Source: Cupriavidus necator
Lineage (GTDB): Bacteria > Pseudomonadota > Gammaproteobacteria > Burkholderiales > Burkholderiaceae
Direction: 5' to 3'
Assembly: GCF_013141915.1 (NCBI RefSeq)
Contig: NZ_SROX01000020.1
Span: forward strand, 85,385-149,384
DNA length: 64,000 nucleotides
In this document: positions 24,911 through 32,733 of the stretch, piece by piece
Numbering within the stretch: position 1 is the stretch's first letter
How the letters are laid out: each line of letters opens with the position of its first letter
Translations under genes and position numbers: made by a program
Notes under the pieces: generated by a model
Database searches by the model: none
What the model was told of the DNA's origin: nothing
What the model saw: the letters and a program-made list of their open reading frames with translations, nothing else

Positions 24911-27520
24911 ATGATGCACGCAATCTTCAAAGGACTCGTGGCAGTCCTGGCCGCGTGGCTGCTGCCGCTCGGCCCGGTCTCGCCAGCGCATGCGGGCGCC
25001 TACGAGGCCGAACTGCCGCCGCAACTGGCCACCGCGGCCGATCTGTGCGCGCTGGTGCCGTGCGCGCAGGTGCTGCCCGGCGCCACGCATTTTTCGGCGC
25101 GCATGGGCCAGCCGCCCTATGTCGAGGGCTATCGTACGGGCCCGGGCGGCACGCGCGAGCTGCTTGGCTACGTCATGCTGTCCACCGATATCACCGATAC
25201 GCCGGCGTATTCGGGCAAGCCGGTGGTGACCCTGATCGGCATGGATACGCAGGGCCGCTATGCCGGCGTCAAGGTGCTGAAGCATTCGGAGCCAATCCTG
25301 TTGCTGGGCATCCCGGAATCGGCACTGCTGGATTTCAACCGGCAGTACGTCGGCAAGTCGGTCGCCGACAAGATTGAAGTGGGGCAGTCGCGCCCCGACC
25401 AAGGCGTGGTCGGGGTCGATGCCATTTCCGGGGCCACGGTGACGGTGATCGCGCAGAACCAGGTGCTGACCGCGTCTGGCGCGGCGGTGGCGCGGCAGGT
25501 CGGCATCCTGGCGCCGACGCGGCGCGCGCCGGCACAGTTCGTGGCAAGCGGCGCCCACTACGGCTGGCCCCAGCTGGTGACGATGGGCGCGGTGCAGCGC
25601 CTGCTGGTGCAGCCGGCGCAGGTTGGCCTGCCGGGCGGCAACGGACCGTTCATCGAGTTGTGGTTCGGCAACCTCGACCATCCCGATATCGGGCGCAGCG
25701 TGCTGGGCGATGCCGGCTGGCAGGGGCTGCGCGCGCAGCTGCGGCCGGGTGAGCACGCCATCTTCGTGATCCGCACCGCGGGCACCGAGTCGTTCAAGGG
25801 CTCGGGCTTCGTGCGTGGCGGCATCTATGACCGGGTACAGGTGCGCCAGGGCGCCGACGCCTTCACCTTCCGCGACCTCGACTACCTGAACCTGTATGGC
25901 GTGGCCGCGCAGGGCGCGCCCGCAGCAACCGAGTCGGCGATCTTCGTGATCCGCTCGCCGGCCTTTTCCGCGGCGTATCCGTGGCAGTTGTCGTTCCTTG
26001 GCAACCGGGTCGACCGCGCCACCGGCACGCGCAGCTTTGCCAGCTTCGACGCGCCGTACTGGCTGCCAGGGGCGCTGCTGCAAGGCGGCCGCCCCCACAT
26101 CGACGTACCCGAGGCGCCGTGGCGCGAGGTCTGGCGCCGCCAGGCCGGCACCATCGCGCTGTTCGTGGCGCTGCTGGGGGCGGTCACGCTGGTCTACGCG
26201 CTGCGCGACCGCCTGACGCGGCGCGCCACCCACAAGCAGAAGTGGCCGGTGAACGCGTTCAAGTACACAGCCTGGGCCATCAGCATCGTATTCGTGGGGT
26301 TTGGCGCCATGGCGCAGCCTTCGGTCACGCAGGTGCTGACCTGGTTCCATGCGTTGCTGCTGCGCTGGGACTGGGCCTTGTTCCTGAGCGATCCTTTTAT
26401 CTTCTGCTTCTGGATCTTCATTATTGCCACGGTGCTGCTGTTCGGACGCGGACTGTTCTGCGGCTGGCTGTGCCCGTTTGGCTCGCTGTCCGAGGCGATC
26501 TTCAAGCTGGGCCGTTTCCTGGGGCTGAAACGATGGCAGCGGCAGTTTCCGCGGCGTTGGCACGACCGGCTCAAGTGGGTCAAGTACGGCGTGTTCTTCG
26601 CGCTGCTGGCGGTCTCGGTGTTCTCGATGGGGCTGGCCGAGCGGCTGGCGGAGATCGAGCCGTTCAAGACCACCTTCCTGGTCGGCATCCCGAACCGCGC
26701 GTGGCCGTACGGGCTGTTCGCGTGCGCGCTGCTGGGGCTGTCGCTGTTCATCGAGCGGCCTTACTGCAAGTACCTGTGCCCGCTCGGCGCGGCCCTGGCA
26801 ATGCCGAGCACGTTCCGCTGGTTTGGCCTGCGGCGCAAGCCTGACTGCAACCGTTGCAAGGCGTGCGCGGCGGGCTGCGGTGCGCAGGCGATCGATGCCG
26901 ATGGCCGCATCGACCAGCGCGAATGCCTGCATTGCCTCGACTGCATGGTGCTCTATACCGATACGCGCGGCTGCCCGCCGCTGGCACGCGAACGCAAGCG
27001 GCGCGAGCGCGATGGGTTGCCGCTGACGCCGGTGGCAGGCAACGGGTATTTCATTGCGTTGGTGCCGGTGCCGGCCGATGCGGCGCAGCCGCCTGGCGCC
27101 GATCCGCGCATGCCGACCGACCGCGTTACGCCGCCTTACGCGGCCACGGCCGGCGCCGCGCGCTGGGGCGCTGAGCTGTGGGATCACTTGTGGCCATGGA
27201 GCGGGCCGGGCTGGCGCTCAGCCGCCGCGTTGCAGCTGGCGGGGGTGGCGGTGGCACTGGCGGCAACCGTGGCGTGGGCGCTGGCGGCCAGCGGGCACCT
27301 TCGCGCCGGCGCGGTGATCGGCTGGTGGCTGGGCTGGAGCCTCTACGAGGTGGTGATCCGCCTGTCGGCAAAACGCTATGTCAAGGATGGCCCATGGTGG
27401 CGCGGCCGCCATCGACGCGCCACCGTGATGGACATGCTCAGCTATGTCGGCTTCAAGAACCTGCTGGTGGGTGCCGTGCTGTTGCTGGCGCTGAAGGCGA
27501 TGGGGAGGCTGCTCGCATGA
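24911..27520 (+). CDS. nosR: NosR, membrane flavoprotein for N2O reduction
   Basis: NosR is a polytopic membrane iron-sulfur flavoprotein required for nosZ expression and for electron supply to NosZ. The 869-residue protein has a signal peptide (about 1-28), a periplasmic FMN-binding domain with the flavinylation motif SGATVT (173-178), and several membrane helices from about residue 410. The cytoplasmic motifs CGWLCPFG and CKYLCPLG are followed by two ferredoxin-like clusters (CNRCKACAAGC; CLHCLDC). It is longer than the ~725-residue Pseudomonas stutzeri protein; the excess is a C-terminal region with two or more extra hydrophobic helices. It starts 48 bp after nosZ, and its stop overlaps the nosD start (ATGA). 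Flavinylation would be by the adjacent NosX. Confidence 0.95.
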   Translation: MMHAIFKGLVAVLAAWLLPLGPVSPAHAGAYEAELPPQLATAADLCALVPCAQVLPGATHFSARMGQPPYVEGYRTGPGGTRELLGYVMLSTDITDTPAYSGKPVVTLIGMDTQGRYAGVKVLKHSEPILLLGIPESALLDFNRQYVGKSVADKIEVGQSRPDQGVVGVDAISGATVTVIAQNQVLTASGAAVARQVGILAPTRRAPAQFVASGAHYGWPQLVTMGAVQRLLVQPAQVGLPGGNGPFIELWFGNLDHPDIGRSVLGDAGWQGLRAQLRPGEHAIFVIRTAGTESFKGSGFVRGGIYDRVQVRQGADAFTFRDLDYLNLYGVAAQGAPAATESAIFVIRSPAFSAAYPWQLSFLGNRVDRATGTRSFASFDAPYWLPGALLQGGRPHIDVPEAPWREVWRRQAGTIALFVALLGAVTLVYALRDRLTRRATHKQKWPVNAFKYTAWAISIVFVGFGAMAQPSVTQVLTWFHALLLRWDWALFLSDPFIFCFWIFIIATVLLFGRGLFCGWLCPFGSLSEAIFKLGRFLGLKRWQRQFPRRWHDRLKWVKYGVFFALLAVSVFSMGLAERLAEIEPFKTTFLVGIPNRAWPYGLFACALLGLSLFIERPYCKYLCPLGAALAMPSTFRWFGLRRKPDCNRCKACAAGCGAQAIDADGRIDQRECLHCLDCMVLYTDTRGCPPLARERKRRERDGLPLTPVAGNGYFIALVPVPADAAQPPGADPRMPTDRVTPPYAATAGAARWGAELWDHLWPWSGPGWRSAAALQLAGVAVALAATVAWALAASGHLRAGAVIGWWLGWSLYEVVIRLSAKRYVKDGPWWRGRHRRATVMDMLSYVGFKNLLVGAVLLLALKAMGRLLA

Positions 27521-28803
27521 AGCTGCTGCCTGGTATCGCGCTGCTATGGCTTGCCTGCGGCTCGGCGTTTGCGCAGGCCGCGACCTGGCGTGTGCAGCCC
27601 GGCCAGTCGCTGCAGGCGGCGATCGAGGCCGCGGGGGCGGGCGACACCATCGAGATTGCGCGCGGCCACTACACCGGCAACTTTACCGTCGGCAAGCCGC
27701 TGGTCCTGCGCGGTATCGCGCGGCCCACGCTGAGCGGCGCACTGCGCGGCGATACGCTGCGCATCGCCGCGCCCGACGTGGTGGTCGAGGGACTGATCGT
27801 GCGCGACTCCGGCGACAGCCTGAAGGACCAGAACGCCGGCATCACCATCCAGCCCGGCGCGCACCGTGCCGTGGTGCGCCACTGCGAGCTGACCTATAAC
27901 CTGTTCGGCCTGTGGATCGAAAAGGCCGACGAGGTCCGCATCGAGGCCAACACCATCACCGGCAAGCGCGACTACAACTCGGCGCAGCGCGGCAACGGCG
28001 TGCAACTCTACAACACGCGCGGCGCGCGCATTCTCGACAACCACATCAGCTTCGTGCGCGACGCGCTCTATGTCGACGTCTCGCACCACGCGGTGTTTCG
28101 CGGCAACCGGCTGCACCATAGCCGCTATGGCACCCATTACATGAATTCGTACCACAACCTGTGGGAAGGCAACGACAGCTACCGCAACCGCGGCGGACTG
28201 GCACTGATGGAAGTGCGCGACCAGGTCGTTCGCAACAACCGCACCTGGGCCAACGCCGATCACGGCATCATGCTGCGCACGCTGCAGGACTCGGTGGTGG
28301 AGGGCAACGTGGTGGCCGATAACGCGCGCGGCTTCTTTATCTACGATGTCGAATATGCGCAGTTGCGCAACAACCTTGTGCTGGGCAACGCCATCGGCGT
28401 GCACCTGTCGGCGGGATCGACCCGCAACGTGGTGCAGGGCAACGACTTTATCGGCAACCGCGAGCCGGTGCGCTATGTCGGCGCGCGCGACGAGCCCTGG
28501 GGCGGACGCAACCCGGCCGAAAGGCAGCACGGCAACTACTGGGGAAACTATCTGGGCTGGGATCGCGATGCCGACGGCGTGGGCGATATCCCGTACCGCG
28601 CCAATGACCTGGTCGACCGGCTCAGCTGGCGCTATCCGGGCGTGACGCTGCTGCTGGGCAGCCCCGCGCTGCAGGCGCTGCGGCTGGCCGGGCGCCAGTT
28701 TCCCGTGATCCGGGTGCCGGGCGTGGTCGACCAATATCCGCGCATGCGTCCGGCCCGCGCCAACTGGAGGCAATGGCATGCGCCGGCCGAGGCCAGCCAT
28801 TGA
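27517..28803 (+). CDS. nosD: NosD, periplasmic copper-site maturation protein
   Basis: NosD is a periplasmic beta-helix protein that works with the NosFY ABC transporter to assemble the CuZ sulfide-bridged copper site of NosZ. The 428-residue precursor has a signal peptide (MKLLPGIALLWLACGSAFAQ). The rest is built from repeated right-handed beta-helix (CASH/NosD) rungs, seen as recurring N-x-hydrophobic patterns such as NTITGKRDY, NHISFVRDALYV, NNRTWANADHGIML and GNDFIGNREPV. The ATG overlaps the nosR stop (ATGA) and has a GGGGAGG Shine-Dalgarno, indicating translational coupling. It overlaps the nosF start by 26 bp. Confidence 0.95.
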   Translation: MKLLPGIALLWLACGSAFAQAATWRVQPGQSLQAAIEAAGAGDTIEIARGHYTGNFTVGKPLVLRGIARPTLSGALRGDTLRIAAPDVVVEGLIVRDSGDSLKDQNAGITIQPGAHRAVVRHCELTYNLFGLWIEKADEVRIEANTITGKRDYNSAQRGNGVQLYNTRGARILDNHISFVRDALYVDVSHHAVFRGNRLHHSRYGTHYMNSYHNLWEGNDSYRNRGGLALMEVRDQVVRNNRTWANADHGIMLRTLQDSVVEGNVVADNARGFFIYDVEYAQLRNNLVLGNAIGVHLSAGSTRNVVQGNDFIGNREPVRYVGARDEPWGGRNPAERQHGNYWGNYLGWDRDADGVGDIPYRANDLVDRLSWRYPGVTLLLGSPALQALRLAGRQFPVIRVPGVVDQYPRMRPARANWRQWHAPAEASH

Positions 28804-29719
28804 TCCGGCCATGGCCACCATCGTGCTGTCCGGCGTCAGCAAGCACTTCGGCGCGCTGCGCGCCGTCGACGATGTCAGCCTGAGCGTCGGGCAGGGCGAG
28901 CTGCTTGGGCTGATCGGCCATAACGGCGCGGGCAAGAGCACGCTGTTCCGGATGATGCTGGGCCTGTTGCCGCCGACGCGGGGCACGCTGGCCGTCGCCG
29001 GCGCCGCCGTGGGCACGCGCGCGTTCCGTGCCGCACGCCGCGGCATCGGCTACCTGCCCGAGCACCTGGTGCTGTACGACAACCTGAGCGGGCTCGAGAC
29101 CTTGCACTTCTTTGCGCGGCTCAAGGGCGTGCCGGCGCAAGCGTGCATGCCGATGCTGGCACAGGTGGGCCTGTCCGACGCCGCCGCGCGTCCGGTGCGC
29201 GAGTACTCGAAAGGCATGCGGCAACGGCTGGGGTTTGCGCAGGCGCTGCTGGGCGCGCCGCGCGTGCTGTTCCTGGACGAGCCGACCAATGGCCTTGACC
29301 CCGCCGCGATCCGCGACTTCTACGCCATGCTCAACGCGCTGCGCGCGAGCGGGGTGACCATCGTCATCACCTCGCACATCCTGGCCGAGCTGCAGCAGCG
29401 CATCGACCGCTTTGCCATCCTGTCCGCGGGGCGGCTGCAGGCCGCCGGCACCCTGGCGGCGCTGCGCGCCCGGGCCGGCCTGCCGCTGACGCTGGTGCTG
29501 CGGGTCGAGGCGGGCGCTCGCGACGAGGCCTTGCGCAGGCTGCGCGCGCTGCCTGGGCTGGAGATCGACAGCGCGCCGGGCAGTGCATTGGCCGTGCGCT
29601 GTCCGCCCGCCGCCAAGATGGCGGTGCTGGCCGCCGTGCAGCCGCTCACCGGCCGGCTGCTGGACCTGCAGATCCGCGAGCCGTCGCTCGAGGACCTGTT
29701 TCTCGGGATGAGGGGATAA
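28778..29719 (+). CDS. nosF: NosF, ABC transporter ATPase for NosZ maturation
   Basis: NosF is the cytoplasmic ATPase of the NosFY transporter, thought to supply a sulfur species for CuZ assembly. The 313-residue protein has Walker A GHNGAGKST (47-55), the signature region YSKGMRQRLGFAQALLG and Walker B VLFLDEPTNGLD, then the switch histidine in VITSHILAEL. The start at 28778 is supported by GGAGG seven bases upstream; an in-frame ATG at 28811 has no comparable site. The chosen start lies inside the nosD coding region, giving coupled translation. nosY follows after 2 bp. Confidence 0.95.
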   Translation: MRRPRPAIDPAMATIVLSGVSKHFGALRAVDDVSLSVGQGELLGLIGHNGAGKSTLFRMMLGLLPPTRGTLAVAGAAVGTRAFRAARRGIGYLPEHLVLYDNLSGLETLHFFARLKGVPAQACMPMLAQVGLSDAAARPVREYSKGMRQRLGFAQALLGAPRVLFLDEPTNGLDPAAIRDFYAMLNALRASGVTIVITSHILAELQQRIDRFAILSAGRLQAAGTLAALRARAGLPLTLVLRVEAGARDEALRRLRALPGLEIDSAPGSALAVRCPPAAKMAVLAAVQPLTGRLLDLQIREPSLEDLFLGMRG

Positions 29720-29721
29720 GC

Positions 29722-30552
29722 ATGGGCGCGTGGTTCGACGCCAGGCAGGTGGCCGCACTGGCCGGCAAGGAGTTTCGCGACCGCCTGCGCAACCGCTGGG
29801 TGCTGGCGGTGGCCGCGGTGTTCACGGCGCTGTCGCTGGCGATCGGTTACTTCGGCGGCGCGGAGCAGGGCGTGCTGGGCCCGCGCTCGCTGGAGCTTGT
29901 CATCACCAGCCTCGCCAGCCTGGTGATCTACCTGGTGCCGATGATCGCGCTACTGCTGGGCTTCGACGCCGTGGTGGGCGAGCGCGAGCGCGGCTCGCTG
30001 GACCTGCTGCTGTCGCTGCCGCTGACGCGCGCCGAGCTGCTGCTGGGCAAGTACCTCGGGCTGGCCGCCGCGCTGGTGCTGGCCACGGCCGGCGGCTTTG
30101 CGCTGATGGCGCTGCTGCTGGCGCGCCAGTTCGGCTGGGCCGGGCTGTATCACTACCTCGGCTTCGTCGCCAGTGCCGTGCTGCTCGGGCTGGCATTCCT
30201 GAGCCTGGCGCTGTGGCTGTCGGTGCTGAGCCGCGACCGCGCGCAGGCGTCGGGACTGGCGATCGGGCTGTGGTTCTTCTTCGTGCTGGTGTTCGATCTG
30301 CTGCTGCTAGGCATGCTGGTCGCCGGCAGCGGCGACCAGCACGCCGCCACCGACTGGATCGCGTGGCTGCTGTTGCTCAATCCCGCCGACCTGTTCCGCA
30401 TCGTCAATGCCTTTTCATTGGACCAGCTGCGTAGCGCCGGAGGCGTTGCCAGCATCGTGCCGCCCGCGCTGGCCAGCCCGTGGCCGACCGGTGCGGCACT
30501 GCTGGCGTGGATCGCCGCGCCGCTGGGCCTTGCTGCCAGGAGTTTCCGCTGA
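29722..30552 (+). CDS. nosY: NosY, ABC transporter permease for NosZ maturation
   Basis: NosY is the integral membrane permease of the NosFY exporter. The 276-residue protein shows about six hydrophobic helices (for example VLAVAAVFTALSLAIGYF, LASLVIYLVPMIALLLGF, YLGLAAALVLATAGGFALM, ASAVLLGLAFLSLALWL, LWFFFVLVFDLLLLGMLV and the C-terminal AALLAWIAAPLGLAA). The conserved GERERGSLDLLLSLP segment after the second helix is shared by ABC-2 type permeases. A GAGGGGA Shine-Dalgarno lies at the end of nosF, and the stop overlaps the nosL start by one base (TGATG). It acts with NosD and NosF in copper-site maturation. Confidence 0.95.
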   Translation: MGAWFDARQVAALAGKEFRDRLRNRWVLAVAAVFTALSLAIGYFGGAEQGVLGPRSLELVITSLASLVIYLVPMIALLLGFDAVVGERERGSLDLLLSLPLTRAELLLGKYLGLAAALVLATAGGFALMALLLARQFGWAGLYHYLGFVASAVLLGLAFLSLALWLSVLSRDRAQASGLAIGLWFFFVLVFDLLLLGMLVAGSGDQHAATDWIAWLLLLNPADLFRIVNAFSLDQLRSAGGVASIVPPALASPWPTGAALLAWIAAPLGLAARSFR

Positions 30553-31097
30553 TGTGTACCCCGCTCTGTACCCCGTTCTCATGGCAGCGCCGCCGCCTGT
30601 TGCTGACCCTTGCCGGCAGCGCTGTACTCGTGGCCGGCTGCGGCCGCAAAGCGGATGCCGCCGCGCAGCCGGAAGCGTTCGACGCCACCACCGCCTGCTC
30701 GCTCGATGGCATGCTGCTGGCCGATTACGCCGGGCCCAAGGCGCAGATCTTCTATGCGGGCGAGGCACGCCCGCACTGGTTCTGCGATACGGTGGAGTTG
30801 TTCCACGCGCTGCTGCGACCAGAGCAGCTGCGGCCGGTGCGCGCGGCCTTCGTGCAGGACATGGCCCGCGCCGACTGGGAGCGGCCGCGCGGCCACTGGT
30901 TCGACGCCACCACCGGCATCTATGTGGCCGGCAGCCGGCGCCACGGCTCGATGGGGCCGACGCTGGCCAGCTTCAGGGCGCAGCCCGATGCGGCTGCGTT
31001 TGCCGCCCGCCATGGCGGGAAACTGCTGCGCTACGTGGAGGTGACGCCGGAACTGGCGGACCTCAGCGGCGGCGCCATGCATGACAGCCGGATGTAG
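30552..31097 (+). CDS. nosL: NosL, copper-binding lipoprotein
   Basis: NosL is an outer-membrane-facing copper chaperone that binds Cu(I) and interacts with NosDFY to deliver copper for CuZ. The 181-residue lipoprotein has a cationic N-region (WQRRRLLLTL) and a lipobox cysteine at residue 30 (LVAGC). The copper-binding motif is CSLDGM at 49-54, followed by LLADYAGPKAQIFY, typical of the family. Further metal-ligand candidates are the terminal HDSRM and MGPTLASF methionines. It begins at an ATG overlapping the nosY stop, with an AGGAG Shine-Dalgarno. It is the last gene of the rightward nos operon and converges on aroG. Confidence 0.94.
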   Translation: MCTPLCTPFSWQRRRLLLTLAGSAVLVAGCGRKADAAAQPEAFDATTACSLDGMLLADYAGPKAQIFYAGEARPHWFCDTVELFHALLRPEQLRPVRAAFVQDMARADWERPRGHWFDATTGIYVAGSRRHGSMGPTLASFRAQPDAAAFAARHGGKLLRYVEVTPELADLSGGAMHDSRM

Positions 31098-31121
31098 CCC
31101 CGCTGTCATGCCGGCGGGGCT
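31096..31121. terminator. Hairpin between nosL and aroG
   Basis: A perfect 8-bp stem (AGCCCCGC at 31096-31103, GCGGGGCT at 31114-31121) begins within the nosL stop codon. There is no T tract, so termination is only likely, not certain. It separates two convergent transcription units. Confidence 0.45.
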
Positions 31122-31141
31122 GAGCGCCCGCCGTGGTGGCT

Positions 31142-32221
31142 TCAGTTGCCGCTGCCCGACACCAGCCGGCGCTGGCGCACCGACTCGGCCAGCCCTTCGA
31201 GCACCTTGACCGAGTCGTCCCAGCCGATGCACGCATCGGTCACGGACTGGCCATAGGTCAGGTCCTCGACCGGCTGGCCCTGGGCGTGATCCTGCCGGCC
31301 CGCGACCAGGTGCGATTCGACCATCACGCCGATGATGCGCTGGTCGCCACCGGCAATCTGGCGGCCGATATCGGCGCACACCGGGATCTGGTTTTCATGC
31401 TTCTTGCTGCTGTTGGCGTGCGAGGCGTCGATCATCAGGCGCGAGGCCAGGCCGGCCTTGGCGATGGCGTCGCACGCTTCCTGCACGCTGGCCGCGTCGT
31501 AGTTGGGCGCCTTGCCGCCGCGCAGGATCACGTGGCAGTCCTCGTTGCCCGAGGTCGATACGATTGCCGAGTGCCCCCCCTTGGTCACCGACAGGAAGTG
31601 GTGCGGCTGCGATGCGGCCTTGATCGCGTCGACCGCGATCTTGACGTTGCCGTCGGTGCCGTTCTTGAAGCCCACCGGGCACGACAGTCCCGAGGCCAGC
31701 TCACGGTGCACCTGCGACTCGGTGGTGCGCGCGCCGATCGCACCCCAGCTGACCAGGTCGGCGAGGTACTGCGGGCTGATCATGTCGAGGTACTCGGTGC
31801 CGGTGGGGACGCCCATCTCGCTGATGTTCAGCAGCAGCTCGCGGGCGGTGCGCAGGCCGTCGTTGATCTTGAAGCTGCCGTCCATGTGCGGGTCGTTGAT
31901 CAGCCCCTTCCAGCCCACCGTGGTGCGCGGCTTCTCGAAGTACACCCGCATCACCACCTCAAGCTCGCCGGCGAAGCGCTCGCGCTGTACCTTGAGCAGC
32001 TTGGCGTATTCGAGCGCGGCGCGGGTATCGTGGATTGAGCACGGGCCGATGATGACAATCAGGCGGTCATCCATGCCATGCAGGATGCGGTGCATCGCCT
32101 GGCGCGCGCCGTAGATCACGTCCGAAGCCTGTTCGGAGCAGCCGAACTCGCGGATCAGGTGCGCGGGCGGCAGCAGCTCCTTGAGTTCGCGGATGCGCAG
32201 GTCGTCGGTGTTCTTCAGCAT
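31142..32221 (-). CDS. aroG: 3-deoxy-7-phosphoheptulonate (DAHP) synthase, class I
   Basis: DAHP synthase condenses phosphoenolpyruvate with erythrose 4-phosphate, the first committed step of the shikimate pathway. The 359-residue protein is a type I AroAI-beta enzyme like E. coli AroG/AroF/AroH. Diagnostic blocks are IIGPCSIHD (metal-binding Cys), MRVYFEKPRTTVGWKG, DPHMDGSFKIN, GARTTESQVHRELASG and LMIDASHANSSKKHENQ. The N-terminal ~40 residues match the regulatory and dimer region, but which aromatic amino acid inhibits it cannot be stated from motifs alone. The ATG at 32221 fits the family. A structured leader with an intrinsic terminator lies upstream, suggesting transcriptional control. 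It converges on nosL. Confidence 0.94.
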   Translation of the reverse strand: MLKNTDDLRIRELKELLPPAHLIREFGCSEQASDVIYGARQAMHRILHGMDDRLIVIIGPCSIHDTRAALEYAKLLKVQRERFAGELEVVMRVYFEKPRTTVGWKGLINDPHMDGSFKINDGLRTARELLLNISEMGVPTGTEYLDMISPQYLADLVSWGAIGARTTESQVHRELASGLSCPVGFKNGTDGNVKIAVDAIKAASQPHHFLSVTKGGHSAIVSTSGNEDCHVILRGGKAPNYDAASVQEACDAIAKAGLASRLMIDASHANSSKKHENQIPVCADIGRQIAGGDQRIIGVMVESHLVAGRQDHAQGQPVEDLTYGQSVTDACIGWDDSVKVLEGLAESVRQRRLVSGSGN

Positions 32222-32733
32222 GATGGCTCCAGGATTCTTGTGAGGTCGTGAGTGTGTGGGGAAAACAAACGGGTATAAAAAAACCGCCAGGGTCGCTGGC
32301 GGTCTTTTTTGTATTCGGGGCGCTGCTTACAGCCATCCCTCCCTATCCGCCAGCGGTGTGAGATCGCTAAAAAAGTAAAAATAAAACTTAGCGGACATGG
32401 CGGAAAAAGGCGTTGGCTTGGGTCAGCTTGGAACGATTTTCTTCGCGGGCGCTGGATTTATGCTGCACTGCGTGGCAGAAAGGCAGGAAATTGCGCGCCG
32501 CTTCGAGAATTTTCGTTGCGTATCGGCCTCTGGCCGGGCGACGAAGCATCTTTATAGCGCCTTTTCCCGTCGTTGGCAAGTGTCGGGACTGCCATGCCGT
32601 GCGCTGGCACACCAAGTCCGCTGGCTTTTCTGCGCTGCCTCGGCGGCCGTGTGCCACCGCTGCTTTCGGCCTTTCCCGGGCATAGGCGGGGGCTATATTG
32701 AAAGCGGGGAGCCGTGGCACGGGGAGGTGCATC
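32222..32733. other. aroG-methyltransferase divergent intergenic region
   Basis: This 512-bp region between divergent genes holds the aroG leader (32277-32356). An AT-rich patch at about 32365-32395 contains CGCTAA...TTAGCG arms (32365-32370, 32388-32393), a possible promoter or operator. The remainder, about 32400-32700, shows no recognisable gene. An AGGT-type ribosome site for the methyltransferase lies at its right end. Confidence 0.5.
32277..32356 (-). promoter_or_regulatory. aroG leader with competing hairpins, attenuator-like
   Basis: On the aroG strand, an 8-bp stem (ACCGCCAG at 32303-32296, CUGGCGGU at 32290-32283) is followed by seven Us, a strong terminator about 55 nt before the aroG start. 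The same ACCGCCAGCG segment can instead pair over 9 bp with an upstream copy of CGCUGGCGG (32355-32347). The two structures exclude each other, as in attenuators. A short reading frame starting at 32336, with GGGAGG just upstream, runs through the terminator and has a Phe-Phe pair encoded by the T tract. Regulation by attenuation is an inference from these complementarities. Confidence 0.6.

Noticed and set aside
24395..27187. A 930-codon leftward frame opposite nosR
   Set aside because: nosR on the plus strand has unambiguous motifs; the mirror frame has no recognisable domain.
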